A DNA stretch of 48,601 nt from an uncultured Clostridia bacterium (GTDB lineage Bacteria; Bacillota; Clostridia; Lachnospirales; Anaerotignaceae), in the NCBI GenBank assembly GCA_944380455.1, contig CALWHR010000086.1, positions 1 through 48,601 on the forward strand. Reading direction: 5' to 3'. Of this stretch, positions 41,730-48,601 are shown in pieces (the first letter of the stretch is position 1; every line of letters starts with the position of its first letter). The notes beneath the pieces were generated by a model. The model was not told where the DNA came from and searched no databases. It was given only the letters and a program-made list of their open reading frames with translations. The position numbers and the translations under genes were made by a program.

Positions 41730-42515
41730 TTATACATATTTAAGCACTGTTATGCTTATTCTGTCTTTTTTTGTTCTTCCGTTTATGGACAGAACTTTAA
41801 TCCTGCCAAATCCGCAGACAGATATAATATCTCTTGCGCTGACATTTTTCGATGGCGATACTTCTGTTATAAAATTAATAAAAACCTTTTCTCCCTCTAT
41901 AAGGTCTTGTATTTTTCCTCTGGCTAAATTAAAAGCACCGCCTGCAACAGCGTCAAGCCGTAAAGAAGGAACAGTGTAGCTTTTTTCTTCTGTTTTAACT
42001 TCCGGAAGCTCAATATTCTCAATATCAAAAACTTCGGTTAAAACATTGTTTCTCCCAACCTTAACAAGATTGGTACTAATATAGTCTGAAATCTCTTTCT
42101 TAACATAACAAAGGGCACTGCCGTCAAAAACAATAATATCACCTATTTTTGAGCGGTCAATGCCAAGACCAAGAATAGAGCCAAGGTAATCCCTGTGGCT
42201 CATCTCGGTAGAAAATTTTTTATTTGTGCTTATTTTAATTACGTCAACAGGGAAATCATTCTGACTTATATCCATATAATCAGGGCAAAAACCCAGCATA
42301 CGTCTTTCGCACTGGTCATTTCCGCCAAAAGCCATGTATTTAACATCCCTGTAAGTTTGTACGGTTTTAATTACATCTTCCATTTGTGCTGGGGTTATAA
42401 AGTATGAAAAAACTTTAATACGCTTTTTCAAACACTGCTGGATAATATCGTTTATCCTTGAAACAGCGGCTTTATTTTCAGCACGCACACTAAAAACACC
42501 AGATGATTTAGACAT
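41730..42515 (-). CDS. ylmH: YlmH-like S4 domain RNA-binding protein
   Basis: A 261-residue protein. The first 75 or so residues form a small alpha/beta domain, followed by a central domain with the conserved RDYLGSILGLGIDRSKIGDI. The C-terminal S4 domain is at about 180-245 (LRLDAVAGGAFNLARGKIQDLIEGEKVFIN). YlmH is part of the conserved ylmD-H division cluster; it has been tied to ribosome quality control because of the RqcP-like S4 domain. I chose the ATG at 42515, 7 bases after GGTGAT, rather than a GTG 12 bases upstream. It lies between ylmG and aroB. Confidence 0.9.
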   Translation of the reverse strand: MSKSSGVFSVRAENKAAVSRINDIIQQCLKKRIKVFSYFITPAQMEDVIKTVQTYRDVKYMAFGGNDQCERRMLGFCPDYMDISQNDFPVDVIKISTNKKFSTEMSHRDYLGSILGLGIDRSKIGDIIVFDGSALCYVKKEISDYISTNLVKVGRNNVLTEVFDIENIELPEVKTEEKSYTVPSLRLDAVAGGAFNLARGKIQDLIEGEKVFINFITEVSPSKNVSARDIISVCGFGRIKVLSINGRTKKDRISITVLKYV

Positions 42516-42533
42516 TTTAAAAATCACCCAGCC

Positions 42534-42815
42534 TTAAAGTATTGCAATAATAACAGCTTTTATTATACTGCACATAATTTTCATAATAAATAATGCTATA
42601 ACCGGTGAAAAATCAAGCATCATTCCTCCGCCTATAGGTGAATTATCTATCATGGAGCGTACAGGGCCTAAAATAGGCTCAGTCAGCTGATATATTATAC
42701 CGCCCACTGCTGTATTTCTAACTCCAGGCAGCCATGAAAGCAATATTCTTATAAGTATTAGAAAATACAGCACTTCAAAAAACTTGTCCACTGATTGAAG
42801 CAACAAATTCTGCAT
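42534..42815 (-). CDS. ylmG: YggT family membrane protein
   Basis: A 93-residue protein with two membrane helices. The loop between contains LIRILLSWLPGVRNTAVGGIIYQLTEPILGPVRSMI, a strong YggT hallmark. In Bacillus and Streptococcus it is encoded next to sepF and ylmH; relatives in plastids (YlmG) affect nucleoid distribution and division. The direct molecular role is not known. It starts with ATG after a GGAGAG site, 20 bases after sepF, in the same transcript. Confidence 0.92.
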   Translation of the reverse strand: MQNLLLQSVDKFFEVLYFLILIRILLSWLPGVRNTAVGGIIYQLTEPILGPVRSMIDNSPIGGGMMLDFSPVIALFIMKIMCSIIKAVIIAIL

Positions 42816-42835
42816 ATATCTCTCCAGTTAAAATA

Positions 42836-43348
42836 TTATTTTCCCTGGCTGACCCAAGGAAGTATAATTCCTTTTGTTTTAAGCTCCTCTTTAAAATCGC
42901 CTGACACATCAACATTTTCAGGGGCTATTATAAAAATATTATTCGCAACTCTCTGTATAGAACCGTTTAAGGAATAGCATGTTCCGCTTAAAAAGTCCAT
43001 AATTCTCTGAGCTATAGGGTATTCAACTTTTTCAAGGTTTACAACAACTGGTTTTCTGGCCTTTACCTCATCACATATTTCCTGAGCATCTTCATAACAC
43101 TCAGGCTTAACAATGCAAACCTGCATCTGAACATTTGTATGTATGCTTACTACCTGTGAAGTATTTCTTCTGGCCTGAGCTGATGAAATACCCCTTGAAG
43201 ACTGAGAAGACTGTCTTATAGGTGAATAGTCCATGTCCCTTTCGCTTTTTGAAGGCACTTCGTATTCCTCATCATACTCATCATCATATTCGTCATCATC
43301 GTATTCTCCGCCGAATATATTTCTTACTTTATCAAATAAGCCTGCCAC
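42836..43348 (-). CDS. sepF: Cell division protein SepF
   Basis: A 170-residue protein that binds the FtsZ C-terminal tail and membranes, aligning FtsZ filaments. The N-terminus MAGLFDKVRNIFG forms the membrane-binding helix. A low-complexity acidic Asp/Glu/Tyr stretch follows (residues 15-30). The core SepF domain (about 80-165) contains PECYEDAQEICDEVKARKPVVVNLEKVEYPIAQRIMDFLSGTCYSLNG. The start is GTG with a GGGGGA site 7 bases upstream. Both SepF and its partner FtsZ are encoded in the window. Confidence 0.95.
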   Translation of the reverse strand: MAGLFDKVRNIFGGEYDDDEYDDEYDEEYEVPSKSERDMDYSPIRQSSQSSRGISSAQARRNTSQVVSIHTNVQMQVCIVKPECYEDAQEICDEVKARKPVVVNLEKVEYPIAQRIMDFLSGTCYSLNGSIQRVANNIFIIAPENVDVSGDFKEELKTKGIILPWVSQGK

Positions 43349-43364
43349 TGTATTTTCCCCCTAA

Positions 43365-44069
43365 TTAGTTTTTATTTGGATAGTATCTTGCACCGAAAAC
43401 TCCTGTTCCAATTCTGACAATAGTAGCTCCTTCTTCTATTGCCACTTCGTAATCTCCGGTCATTCCCATAGAAAGTTCAGTCATATTAACATTATCAATT
43501 TTTTTGCTGTTAATGTCAACAAGTAATTGCTTCATTTGTCTGAAATATTTCCTGTTTTCTTCCGGATTTTCGACAGCCGGCGCTACAGTCATTAATCCTT
43601 TGATGGTTATATTAGGCAAAATGCTTATTTCTCTAACCATATTTTCACATTCTTCCGGTTTAATACCGAACTTGGATTCTTCATCAGCCATATTAAGTTC
43701 AAGAAGTATATTTGCATTTACGCCTTTAGCAACAGCCCTTTTGCTTATTTCTTCTGCCAGCTTAACACTGTCAACAGAATGAATAAGCACAACTTTGTCT
43801 ACTATATATTTAACTTTGTTTGTCTGAAGATGGCCTATAAGATGCCAGTTAATGCCTTCGCCCATTGGCTCATACTTATCCATTATCTCTTGAACCTTAT
43901 TTTCTCCAAGGCTTGTCATACCGCATTCAACAGCTTCTTTAATACGCGGCACATCGATTGTTTTGCTTACCACAAGAAAAAGCACATCTTCTCTTTTTCT
44001 GCAGCTTCTGTCACATGCGGCCTGAATTTTAGCATTTATGCTTTCAATATTTTCTTTAATTGATGACAT
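43365..44069 (-). CDS. yggS: YggS/YlmE family pyridoxal-phosphate homeostasis protein
   Basis: A 234-residue PLP-binding TIM-barrel protein that keeps vitamin B6 and amino-acid metabolism in balance and has no known catalytic turnover. The PLP Lys is K36 in FLVVSKT. SLGENKVQEIMDKYE, WHLIGHLQTNKVKYIV, and the phosphate-binding ending MGMTGDYEVAIEEGATIVRIGTGVFGAR are clear. I chose the ATG at 44069, preceded by AAGGAGATA; a version six codons longer would start inside that ribosome site. It lies directly before sepF as in most Firmicutes. Confidence 0.93.
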   Translation of the reverse strand: MSSIKENIESINAKIQAACDRSCRKREDVLFLVVSKTIDVPRIKEAVECGMTSLGENKVQEIMDKYEPMGEGINWHLIGHLQTNKVKYIVDKVVLIHSVDSVKLAEEISKRAVAKGVNANILLELNMADEESKFGIKPEECENMVREISILPNITIKGLMTVAPAVENPEENRKYFRQMKQLLVDINSKKIDNVNMTELSMGMTGDYEVAIEEGATIVRIGTGVFGARYYPNKN

Positions 44070-44083
44070 TTTTATATCTCCTT

Positions 44084-45628
44084 TCAACTTAAAGCCTCAT
44101 CATTTTCTATAGATTTAGCGTCTGAAACAATTTTGTCATAAACTTTTAATCCATAGCTTGCAGAGGATGGTCTTACAATTGAATATTCTGCATTCTGCCC
44201 TATTATATCTATTATAGCATAATCTGCCATTGAGCTGTTTGCAACATAAACACATTTATAATTTTCAACTTCACTTATAGTAAATTCCTGTGCATTTTCT
44301 CCAGTACCCATTAATATTACATCTCCAAGTTTAAGTGTTTTATAATCCTGAAGAACATACGCGTACTGTTCATCAGCAGTAAGTATATCAATATTAACTG
44401 TTTGGTCGGAGGAGCTACTTCTAAGAATAACTGTGCTTTGGCCAAGATTATCCACTATACAGCTTAAAGGTATTTTTAAAAATGTTTTTTCTATTATAGC
44501 GGTATTAGGAATTTTAAGCCCTGAATATGCATTTTGCCTGATATTAAAAGTAAAAGTCCTCAGCGGCAGAAAATCTATAATGTTTTCGTCTGACGAGAAC
44601 ACTACATAAGATTTATTTTCACCCAGAGCTATACTCTCAACCGTAACATTGGCAGAAAGTTCCTCATCGTCATACATGGTATAAATTTCAAGACTGTCAC
44701 CAGTTTCCCATTTTGCCGATATCTCGTTAGGCACATAGCAGACAACATACCAAACATTACTTTTTACAATTTTAAATATTGGTGTATCTGTTTTAACGCT
44801 TAATCCTTTAGAAACATATTCAGGATTTATATCTTCTGAAGTCTGCTTTTCGGTAATCTCGTTTAAGTTTTCCGGCGTAAACTCACTTTCTTTGCCGTCA
44901 ATCAAAAAAGAGAGTATTCCACCTTCATTTGCTGTATAAGATGAAACATTTTCCGAAAGCTCCTGTTCGTACTCTTTTCTTTGCGCTGTAAGGTCTGATG
45001 TAGTACCAGCAATATCATTTATAAGTATCTCATTTCTTGTTTCTATAAACCCATCTATATTGCTTTTCAAAGAGTACATTCCGGTTAAATTATCAGCAGT
45101 CAATTTGTAAACTGAATTATCAATAAAAGCAGAAATTTCATTTTCTATTCTTACTATTTCCTCTTTGTTTTTAGATAAATCAATTCTTGATTTTTGTGCA
45201 TTTAATATATCTTTATCAATTTTTTTAATCTGGCTTTCAATATCATCTGTAATGCCTGTATCTTTTATAGAGCATACAACAGCACCCTTAGGCACTTTTG
45301 AGTTTTCAGCAAAACTAAATGAAATTTCTCCGTCCATAGTACTGTTAACAGTATATTCATCACGCACAATTAATCCTTCTAAAGTTTGAGGATTATCTAT
45401 TGTGCCATAATTAACTGTTTCAGTAGGAACAGACGGCTTACCCATAAAAACAATTATGTATCCAAGCAGATAAAATAAAAGCATAGCAAAAACCGCTACG
45501 GTTAAAGCTTTATATTTTGTATTAATTTTGCCTGCTTTTCTTTTAACAGGCATACTTGTTTTATTTACAGCCTGCCGCTGTGAACGGTAAGCTTTTCTGG
45601 ATTTTTTGTTTTTAGCATTTTTTTTCAA
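44084..45628 (-). CDS. HlyD-like membrane fusion/adaptor protein
   Basis: A 514-residue protein. The basic N-terminal 40 residues (many Lys and Arg) precede one membrane helix at about 41-62. The external part starts with a short lipoyl-like strand set (VKGTIVCSIKDTG equivalent GAVVCSIKD), then a helical coiled-coil region (about 110-180), and beta-rich domains. This matches the HlyD adaptor fold of efflux and secretion systems. No ABC transporter or outer channel gene is adjacent. The start is TTG at 45628 with GGAGG 7 bases upstream; the ATG 14 codons earlier lies before the ribosome site. The gene heads the sepF unit, so an envelope or division role is more likely than export. Confidence 0.75.
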   Translation of the reverse strand: MKKNAKNKKSRKAYRSQRQAVNKTSMPVKRKAGKINTKYKALTVAVFAMLLFYLLGYIIVFMGKPSVPTETVNYGTIDNPQTLEGLIVRDEYTVNSTMDGEISFSFAENSKVPKGAVVCSIKDTGITDDIESQIKKIDKDILNAQKSRIDLSKNKEEIVRIENEISAFIDNSVYKLTADNLTGMYSLKSNIDGFIETRNEILINDIAGTTSDLTAQRKEYEQELSENVSSYTANEGGILSFLIDGKESEFTPENLNEITEKQTSEDINPEYVSKGLSVKTDTPIFKIVKSNVWYVVCYVPNEISAKWETGDSLEIYTMYDDEELSANVTVESIALGENKSYVVFSSDENIIDFLPLRTFTFNIRQNAYSGLKIPNTAIIEKTFLKIPLSCIVDNLGQSTVILRSSSSDQTVNIDILTADEQYAYVLQDYKTLKLGDVILMGTGENAQEFTISEVENYKCVYVANSSMADYAIIDIIGQNAEYSIVRPSSASYGLKVYDKIVSDAKSIENDEALS

Positions 45629-45698
45629 AGCATTACCTCCAAGGCATATAAAAATATTTAAAAAATACAAAATATTTTTATTAAACTGTTTTTGGTCA

Positions 45699-45728
45699 AT
45701 TATATCATAAAATCATAATTTGTGTTTA
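45699..45728 (-). promoter_or_regulatory. Extended -10 promoter before the HlyD-like gene
   Basis: Minus-strand TGATATAAT (45707-45699) gives a perfect extended -10. The -35 TAAACA (45728-45723) is 18 bases away and matches four of six. Transcription would start near 45692, about 65 bases before the TTG start, and is expected to continue to lspA. Confidence 0.7.
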
Positions 45729-45787
45729 ACTTTTTTATACTTTTTTAAATATTCACGCTTTAGAACAACTCTAATAAAATAAAAAAT

Positions 45788-45814
45788 CCCAATTCAGACA
45801 TTGTCCGAATTAGG
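45788..45814 (-). terminator. Terminator after the coiled-coil protein gene
   Basis: A 12-bp stem with G-T pairs: minus-strand CCTAATTCGGAC (45814-45803) with GTCTGAATTGGG (45799-45788), 3-base loop, followed by ATTTTTTATTTT. It starts 13 bases after the stop codon. Confidence 0.9.
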
Positions 45815-45827
45815 ATAATAAGCTGAT

Positions 45828-46340
45828 TTATCTGTCACTTTCTATTCCTCTTAACTCCTGACGGTTTTCATAAATAACATCAAGGCTGTGGTTGAAGAAA
45901 TTATCAATTTCTATGCTTTCTTTTCTAAGCTCTTCCATCATATTTTTAAGTCTGTTTTCAGCAAGAGCTAAAACTTCATCGGCATACTCAGTAGCACCGA
46001 TTCTCATTTCCTTAGCTGTTTTTTTAGCATTATCAACTATCTGTGCTGAATGTTCATAAGCCTGCTTTGTAATTTCGTGGTCATCAATAAGCTTTGCAAT
46101 TTTATCTTTTGTTGAATCTAAAAGCTCATCAGCCTCTTTCTGTGCATCAAGAAGTATCTTATTTCTTTCAGATACAATAAATTTACTCTGCTTAATATCA
46201 TTTGGAAGCCTTAAACGTATTTCAGCTATAATGTCATATATTTCATCTTTATCCACCGCAACCTTGTTAGAGAACGGTACTGCACGGCTTTGGTCAAGTA
46301 TATCTTCAAGTTCCTCAAGCAATTTTAATACTGCATCCAT
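45828..46340 (-). CDS. Predicted coiled-coil protein (ATPase/DivIVA-like, unassigned)
   Basis: A 170-residue protein that I do not assign to a characterised family with confidence. It is mostly helical: a short N-terminal helix (DAVLKLLEELEDILDQSRAVPFS), a conserved-looking VDKDEIYDIIAEIRLRLPNDIKQSKFIVSERNKIL segment, and a long coiled coil (about 65-150) rich in Ala, Glu and Lys. Similar proteins following coaD in Clostridia are often named ATPase or V-type ATPase subunit-like, which is due only to coiled-coil similarity. The ATG directly follows the coaD stop. A role in the cell-envelope or division zone is speculative. Confidence 0.75.
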   Translation of the reverse strand: MDAVLKLLEELEDILDQSRAVPFSNKVAVDKDEIYDIIAEIRLRLPNDIKQSKFIVSERNKILLDAQKEADELLDSTKDKIAKLIDDHEITKQAYEHSAQIVDNAKKTAKEMRIGATEYADEVLALAENRLKNMMEELRKESIEIDNFFNHSLDVIYENRQELRGIESDR

Positions 46341-46835
46341 TTATCTAACCCCTCGCTTTGTAAATTTATCCAAAACATCCTGTTTTATCTCACATGGTAC
46401 CATTGAGCAGATATTTCCCCCAAACATAGCTACTTCTTTAAGCGTGCTGGAGCTTAAATATAAGTATTCAACACTTGTTGGAATAAACAGAGTTTCAAGC
46501 TCCGGCATAAGACTTCTGTTAGTCAGCGCCATTTGAAACTCGTTTTCAAAATCAGTTACTGCTCTTAAACCTCTTATAACGGCTTTTGCGCCAATCTGCT
46601 TTGCATAATCAACTAAAAGCCCGTTAAAAGATGATACTTCAACATTTTTAATATCTTTTGTTACTCTTTTAAGCTGGTCTATTCTTTCATCTGTTGTAAA
46701 AAGCGAACCCGACTTATGCGGATTTTCAAGCACGCTTACAACAAGTTCGTCTACTAATTCAGCGGCTCTTTTAATAATATCAAGATGCCCGTTTGTTACC
46801 GGATCAAAACTTCCCGGATAAATTGCCTTAATCAT
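46341..46835 (-). CDS. coaD: Phosphopantetheine adenylyltransferase
   Basis: A 164-residue hexameric enzyme that adds AMP to 4'-phosphopantetheine in coenzyme A synthesis. The nucleotidyltransferase motif is at YPGSFDPVTNGHLDIIKRA, the RGLRAVTDFENEFQMALTNR block binds substrate, and the second ATP site is near YLYLSSSTLKEVAMFGGNI. I chose the ATG at 46835, five bases after TTTGGAGGA; the earlier in-frame start lies within rsmD. It overlaps the end of rsmD by 8 bases, a common and probably coupled arrangement. Confidence 0.96.
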   Translation of the reverse strand: MIKAIYPGSFDPVTNGHLDIIKRAAELVDELVVSVLENPHKSGSLFTTDERIDQLKRVTKDIKNVEVSSFNGLLVDYAKQIGAKAVIRGLRAVTDFENEFQMALTNRSLMPELETLFIPTSVEYLYLSSSTLKEVAMFGGNICSMVPCEIKQDVLDKFTKRGVR

Positions 46836-47388
46836 TGTTTTCCTCCAAAGCATAGAAGGCCATTTTGCTTGTTTTATAATCCTTTATTCTGTAATTTACA
46901 AGACCGTCTACTTCTGCCGGAGCGTCATTTGATGACTGCTCAGCAACTATGTATCCATTTTCATCAAGGAGCTTAAACTCCACAATAGCGCTTAACACCT
47001 GTGAATAAAGCCCTGAAGCATACGGTGGGTCTAAAAATATAATATCAAACTGCCTTCCTTTTGAGCCTAAAGCCTTTAAAGCCACAAAAACATCTGCCTT
47101 TAAAATCTCGGCTTTTTCATTAAGCTTTGTGTGAATAAGGTTTTCTTTAATAACAGCCATAGCCTTTTCGGAATTGTCAATCAGAACAGCTTCTTTGGCA
47201 CCGCGACTTAAAGCCTCTATACCAATAGCCCCGCTTCCGCTGAATATGTCAAGAAATCTGCACTCATACAAATCCGGTGACAATATATTAAATAAAGACT
47301 CCTTTATTCTGTCTGTTGTAGGCCTGGTAGATAAACCTTCAGGCGATTTAAGCTTACAACCTCTTGAAATACCAGATATAACCCTCAT
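46828..47388 (-). CDS. rsmD: 16S rRNA (guanine(966)-N(2))-methyltransferase RsmD
   Basis: A 186-residue SAM-dependent enzyme that methylates G966 in 16S rRNA. MRVISGISRGCKLKSPEGLSTRPTTDRIKESLFNIL is the typical start. The SAM motif is at DIFSGSGAIGIEALSRGA and the catalytic NPPY-type motif is FLDPPYAS. I chose the ATG at 47388, directly after a TTGGAGGA site; an open frame 29 codons longer includes no plausible start. It has its own promoter upstream and is followed by coaD with an 8-base overlap. Confidence 0.95.
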   Translation of the reverse strand: MRVISGISRGCKLKSPEGLSTRPTTDRIKESLFNILSPDLYECRFLDIFSGSGAIGIEALSRGAKEAVLIDNSEKAMAVIKENLIHTKLNEKAEILKADVFVALKALGSKGRQFDIIFLDPPYASGLYSQVLSAIVEFKLLDENGYIVAEQSSNDAPAEVDGLVNYRIKDYKTSKMAFYALEENND

Positions 47389-47428
47389 AGAGTCCTCCAA
47401 AACCATAATCAACACATAAATATAATAA

Positions 47429-47457
47429 ATTATATCAAACCACAAAGTAAAAAACAA
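47429..47457 (-). promoter_or_regulatory. Extended -10 promoter before rsmD
   Basis: Minus-strand TGATATAAT contains the -10 TATAAT (47434-47429) with an upstream TG. The -35 is TTGTTT (47457-47452) at 17 bases, only three of six, but the extended -10 compensates. It lies about 40 bases before the rsmD ATG and after the end of recG. Confidence 0.7.
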
Positions 47458-47544
47458 TACTTCTGTTGCCTGCATTAGAATTTTTATATCTTTATTTCTT
47501 AATAATTAATTTTGATGCTTAATATTAATACAAAACTTATTCTG

Positions 47545-48601
47545 TCAGATGCCTATTCTTTGGCTGTTTAAAAAAAGCGAGTCTATTTTTTCTGAAAGCA
47601 GAGCATATTCAGGCATATTATTCCACCCTTTTATCCTGTTAAGCTTCTTTGCCGCTTCCTGTGATAGCGAAAGTATATCTGCATCTTTATATAGATTCGC
47701 TATTTTAAGCTGCGGCAGTCCATGCTGCCTTGTGCCGAAAAATTCTCCCGGACCTCTCAGCTTTAAATCCGTTTCGGAAATTTCAAAGCCGTTGTTGGTT
47801 TTCTGCATTACTTTCATTCTTTCTTTTGTAATCTCGCTTTTTGAGTCTGAAATCAAAATACAGTATGACTGATGTTTTCCGCGGCCTACTCTTCCTCTTA
47901 ACTGGTGAAGCTGTGAAAGGCCAAACCTTTCGGCATTTTCTATAAGCATAATTGTTGCGTTAGGCACATTAATTCCAACTTCTATTACAGTAGTTGAAAT
48001 AAGAATCTGAATTTTATTATCTGCGAAATCATTCATTATTCTCTCTTTTTCTTCAGGCTTCATTTTACCATGCAGAACAGCAACATTAAGTCCTTTAAAA
48101 TCAGTTTGAGAAACCTCAGCAATCATTGTTTCTACAGCCTTTGCCTCTATAGCGTCACTTTCTTCTATCATAGGACAGACCATATAAGCCTGGCGTCCGC
48201 TTTCTGCTTCCTTGCGTATAAAAGCGTATGCTCTTTTATGATACGAGCTGTTAACAGCATATGTCAGTATTTTTTGCCTTCCCGGTGGAAGTTCGTCTAT
48301 AACAGAAACATCAAGGTCACCATACAAAATAAGCGCCAGTGTTCTTGGTATCGGTGTTGCTGTCATAACAAGAACATGAGCATTAAAGCCTTTTTCAGCT
48401 AAAATATTCCTTTGTTTAACACCAAATCTGTGCTGTTCATCTGTTATAACAAGAGCAAGATTTTTAAACTCCACATCTTTTTGTATAATGGCATGTGTTC
48501 CTATAACCATTTTTATTTTTCCGCTTTTTATTCCATCCTTGGCGGCATCTTTTTCTTTTTTCTTCATTGAGCCTTTCAGCAGACACACTTCTACTCCAAA
48601 T
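47545..48601 (-). CDS. recG: ATP-dependent DNA helicase RecG, C-terminal half (5' end off the window)
   Basis: About 351 residues of the helicase that rewinds stalled replication forks and Holliday junctions. The N-terminal wedge domain and Walker A lie beyond the window. Visible superfamily-2 motifs are TDEQHRFGVKQR (DExH box), VMTATPIPRTLAL (motif III), STTVIEVGINVPNATIMLIENAERFGLSQLHQLRGRVGRG (motifs V and VI), and the C-terminal GTRQHGLPQLKIANLYKD. Full RecG is about 680 residues, so close to half is present. The frame is open across the right edge of the window with no start codon, so it is partial at the 5' end. Confidence 0.94.
   Translation of the reverse strand, partial: FGVEVCLLKGSMKKKEKDAAKDGIKSGKIKMVIGTHAIIQKDVEFKNLALVITDEQHRFGVKQRNILAEKGFNAHVLVMTATPIPRTLALILYGDLDVSVIDELPPGRQKILTYAVNSSYHKRAYAFIRKEAESGRQAYMVCPMIEESDAIEAKAVETMIAEVSQTDFKGLNVAVLHGKMKPEEKERIMNDFADNKIQILISTTVIEVGINVPNATIMLIENAERFGLSQLHQLRGRVGRGKHQSYCILISDSKSEITKERMKVMQKTNNGFEISETDLKLRGPGEFFGTRQHGLPQLKIANLYKDADILSLSQEAAKKLNRIKGWNNMPEYALLSEKIDSLFLNSQRIGI

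Noticed and set aside
43265..43320. Repetitive TCATCATA-type sequence, considered as a short tandem repeat element
   Set aside because: It encodes the acidic Asp/Glu/Tyr stretch of SepF; the repetition is explained by codon use.

Overview
The window looks like a chromosomal stretch of a low-GC anaerobic Firmicute of class Clostridia, probably Lachnospirales-like. Evidence: AT-rich sequence with Shine-Dalgarno sites of the GGAGG/GGAGGTG type, a fused IspH-ribosomal protein S1 gene, an HlyD-like protein ahead of a YggS-SepF-YlmG-YlmH cluster, AroH-type chorismate mutase, and a YlxM-Ffh-S16-KhpA cluster. The genus cannot be fixed from sequence alone. Every confident gene is on the minus strand, so transcription runs from high to low coordinates. 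No rRNA, tRNA or CRISPR array was seen. At least eight starts are not ATG (TTG for the HlyD protein, aroB, the O-antigen ligase, a GT4 enzyme and the DUF881 protein; GTG for sepF, ftsZ, rimM, dacF, yitT and one DUF4330 gene).

Layout in transcription order. (1) 48601-45788: the 3' half of recG, then rsmD, coaD and a coiled-coil protein, with an extended -10 promoter before rsmD and a strong terminator at the end. (2) 45704-40089: an HlyD-like membrane protein, yggS, sepF, ylmG, ylmH, aroB and lspA, a division cluster in which aroB sits where divIVA would often be. (3) 40029-34228: rluD, smc, ftsY. (4) 34198-31825: a near-consensus promoter flanked by two 11-bp direct repeats, then ylxM, ffh, rpsP, khpA, ending in two hairpins. 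(5) 31744-26091: rimM, trmD, murA, ftsQ/divIB, a DUF881 gene, and ftsZ with its own leader and terminator. (6) 26062-17868: a unit bounded by a clear promoter and a terminator: murJ, O-antigen ligase-like protein, GT4 glycosyltransferase, two DUF4330 proteins, a GT4-CsaB fusion and a TagA/WecG glycosyltransferase. It probably makes, flips, polymerises and pyruvylates a secondary cell-wall polysaccharide. (7) 17840-11841: yitT, a 363-bp AT-rich gap, a CdaR/PucR-type regulator, ftsE, ftsX, an S41 peptidase and a SanA/YdcF-like protein. (8) 11679-8231: a site-2-protease-like protein with a broken zinc motif, scpA, scpB and a split UxaA-family dehydratase. (9) 8174-514: a small alarmone synthetase, a D,D-carboxypeptidase, rluB, a histidine phosphatase, an HI0933-type flavoprotein, aroH, cmk and ispH-rpsA. 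(10) 411-1: an amino-acid ABC transporter binding-lipoprotein gene cut after about 96 codons by what looks like the end of an IS3-family insertion sequence.

Most of the window is conserved core: chromosome segregation (smc, scpA, scpB), division (sepF, ftsZ, ftsQ, ftsEX), protein targeting (ffh, ftsY, lspA), ribosome and tRNA maturation (rimM, trmD, rluB, rluD, rsmD) and envelope synthesis. The less ordinary items are the GT4-CsaB fusion with its delimited polymer operon, the zinc-site-deficient M50 homologue beside scpAB, the repeat-flanked SRP promoter, the tandem terminators before rimM, and the IS-disrupted transporter gene. No wholly novel defence or mobile system was seen.
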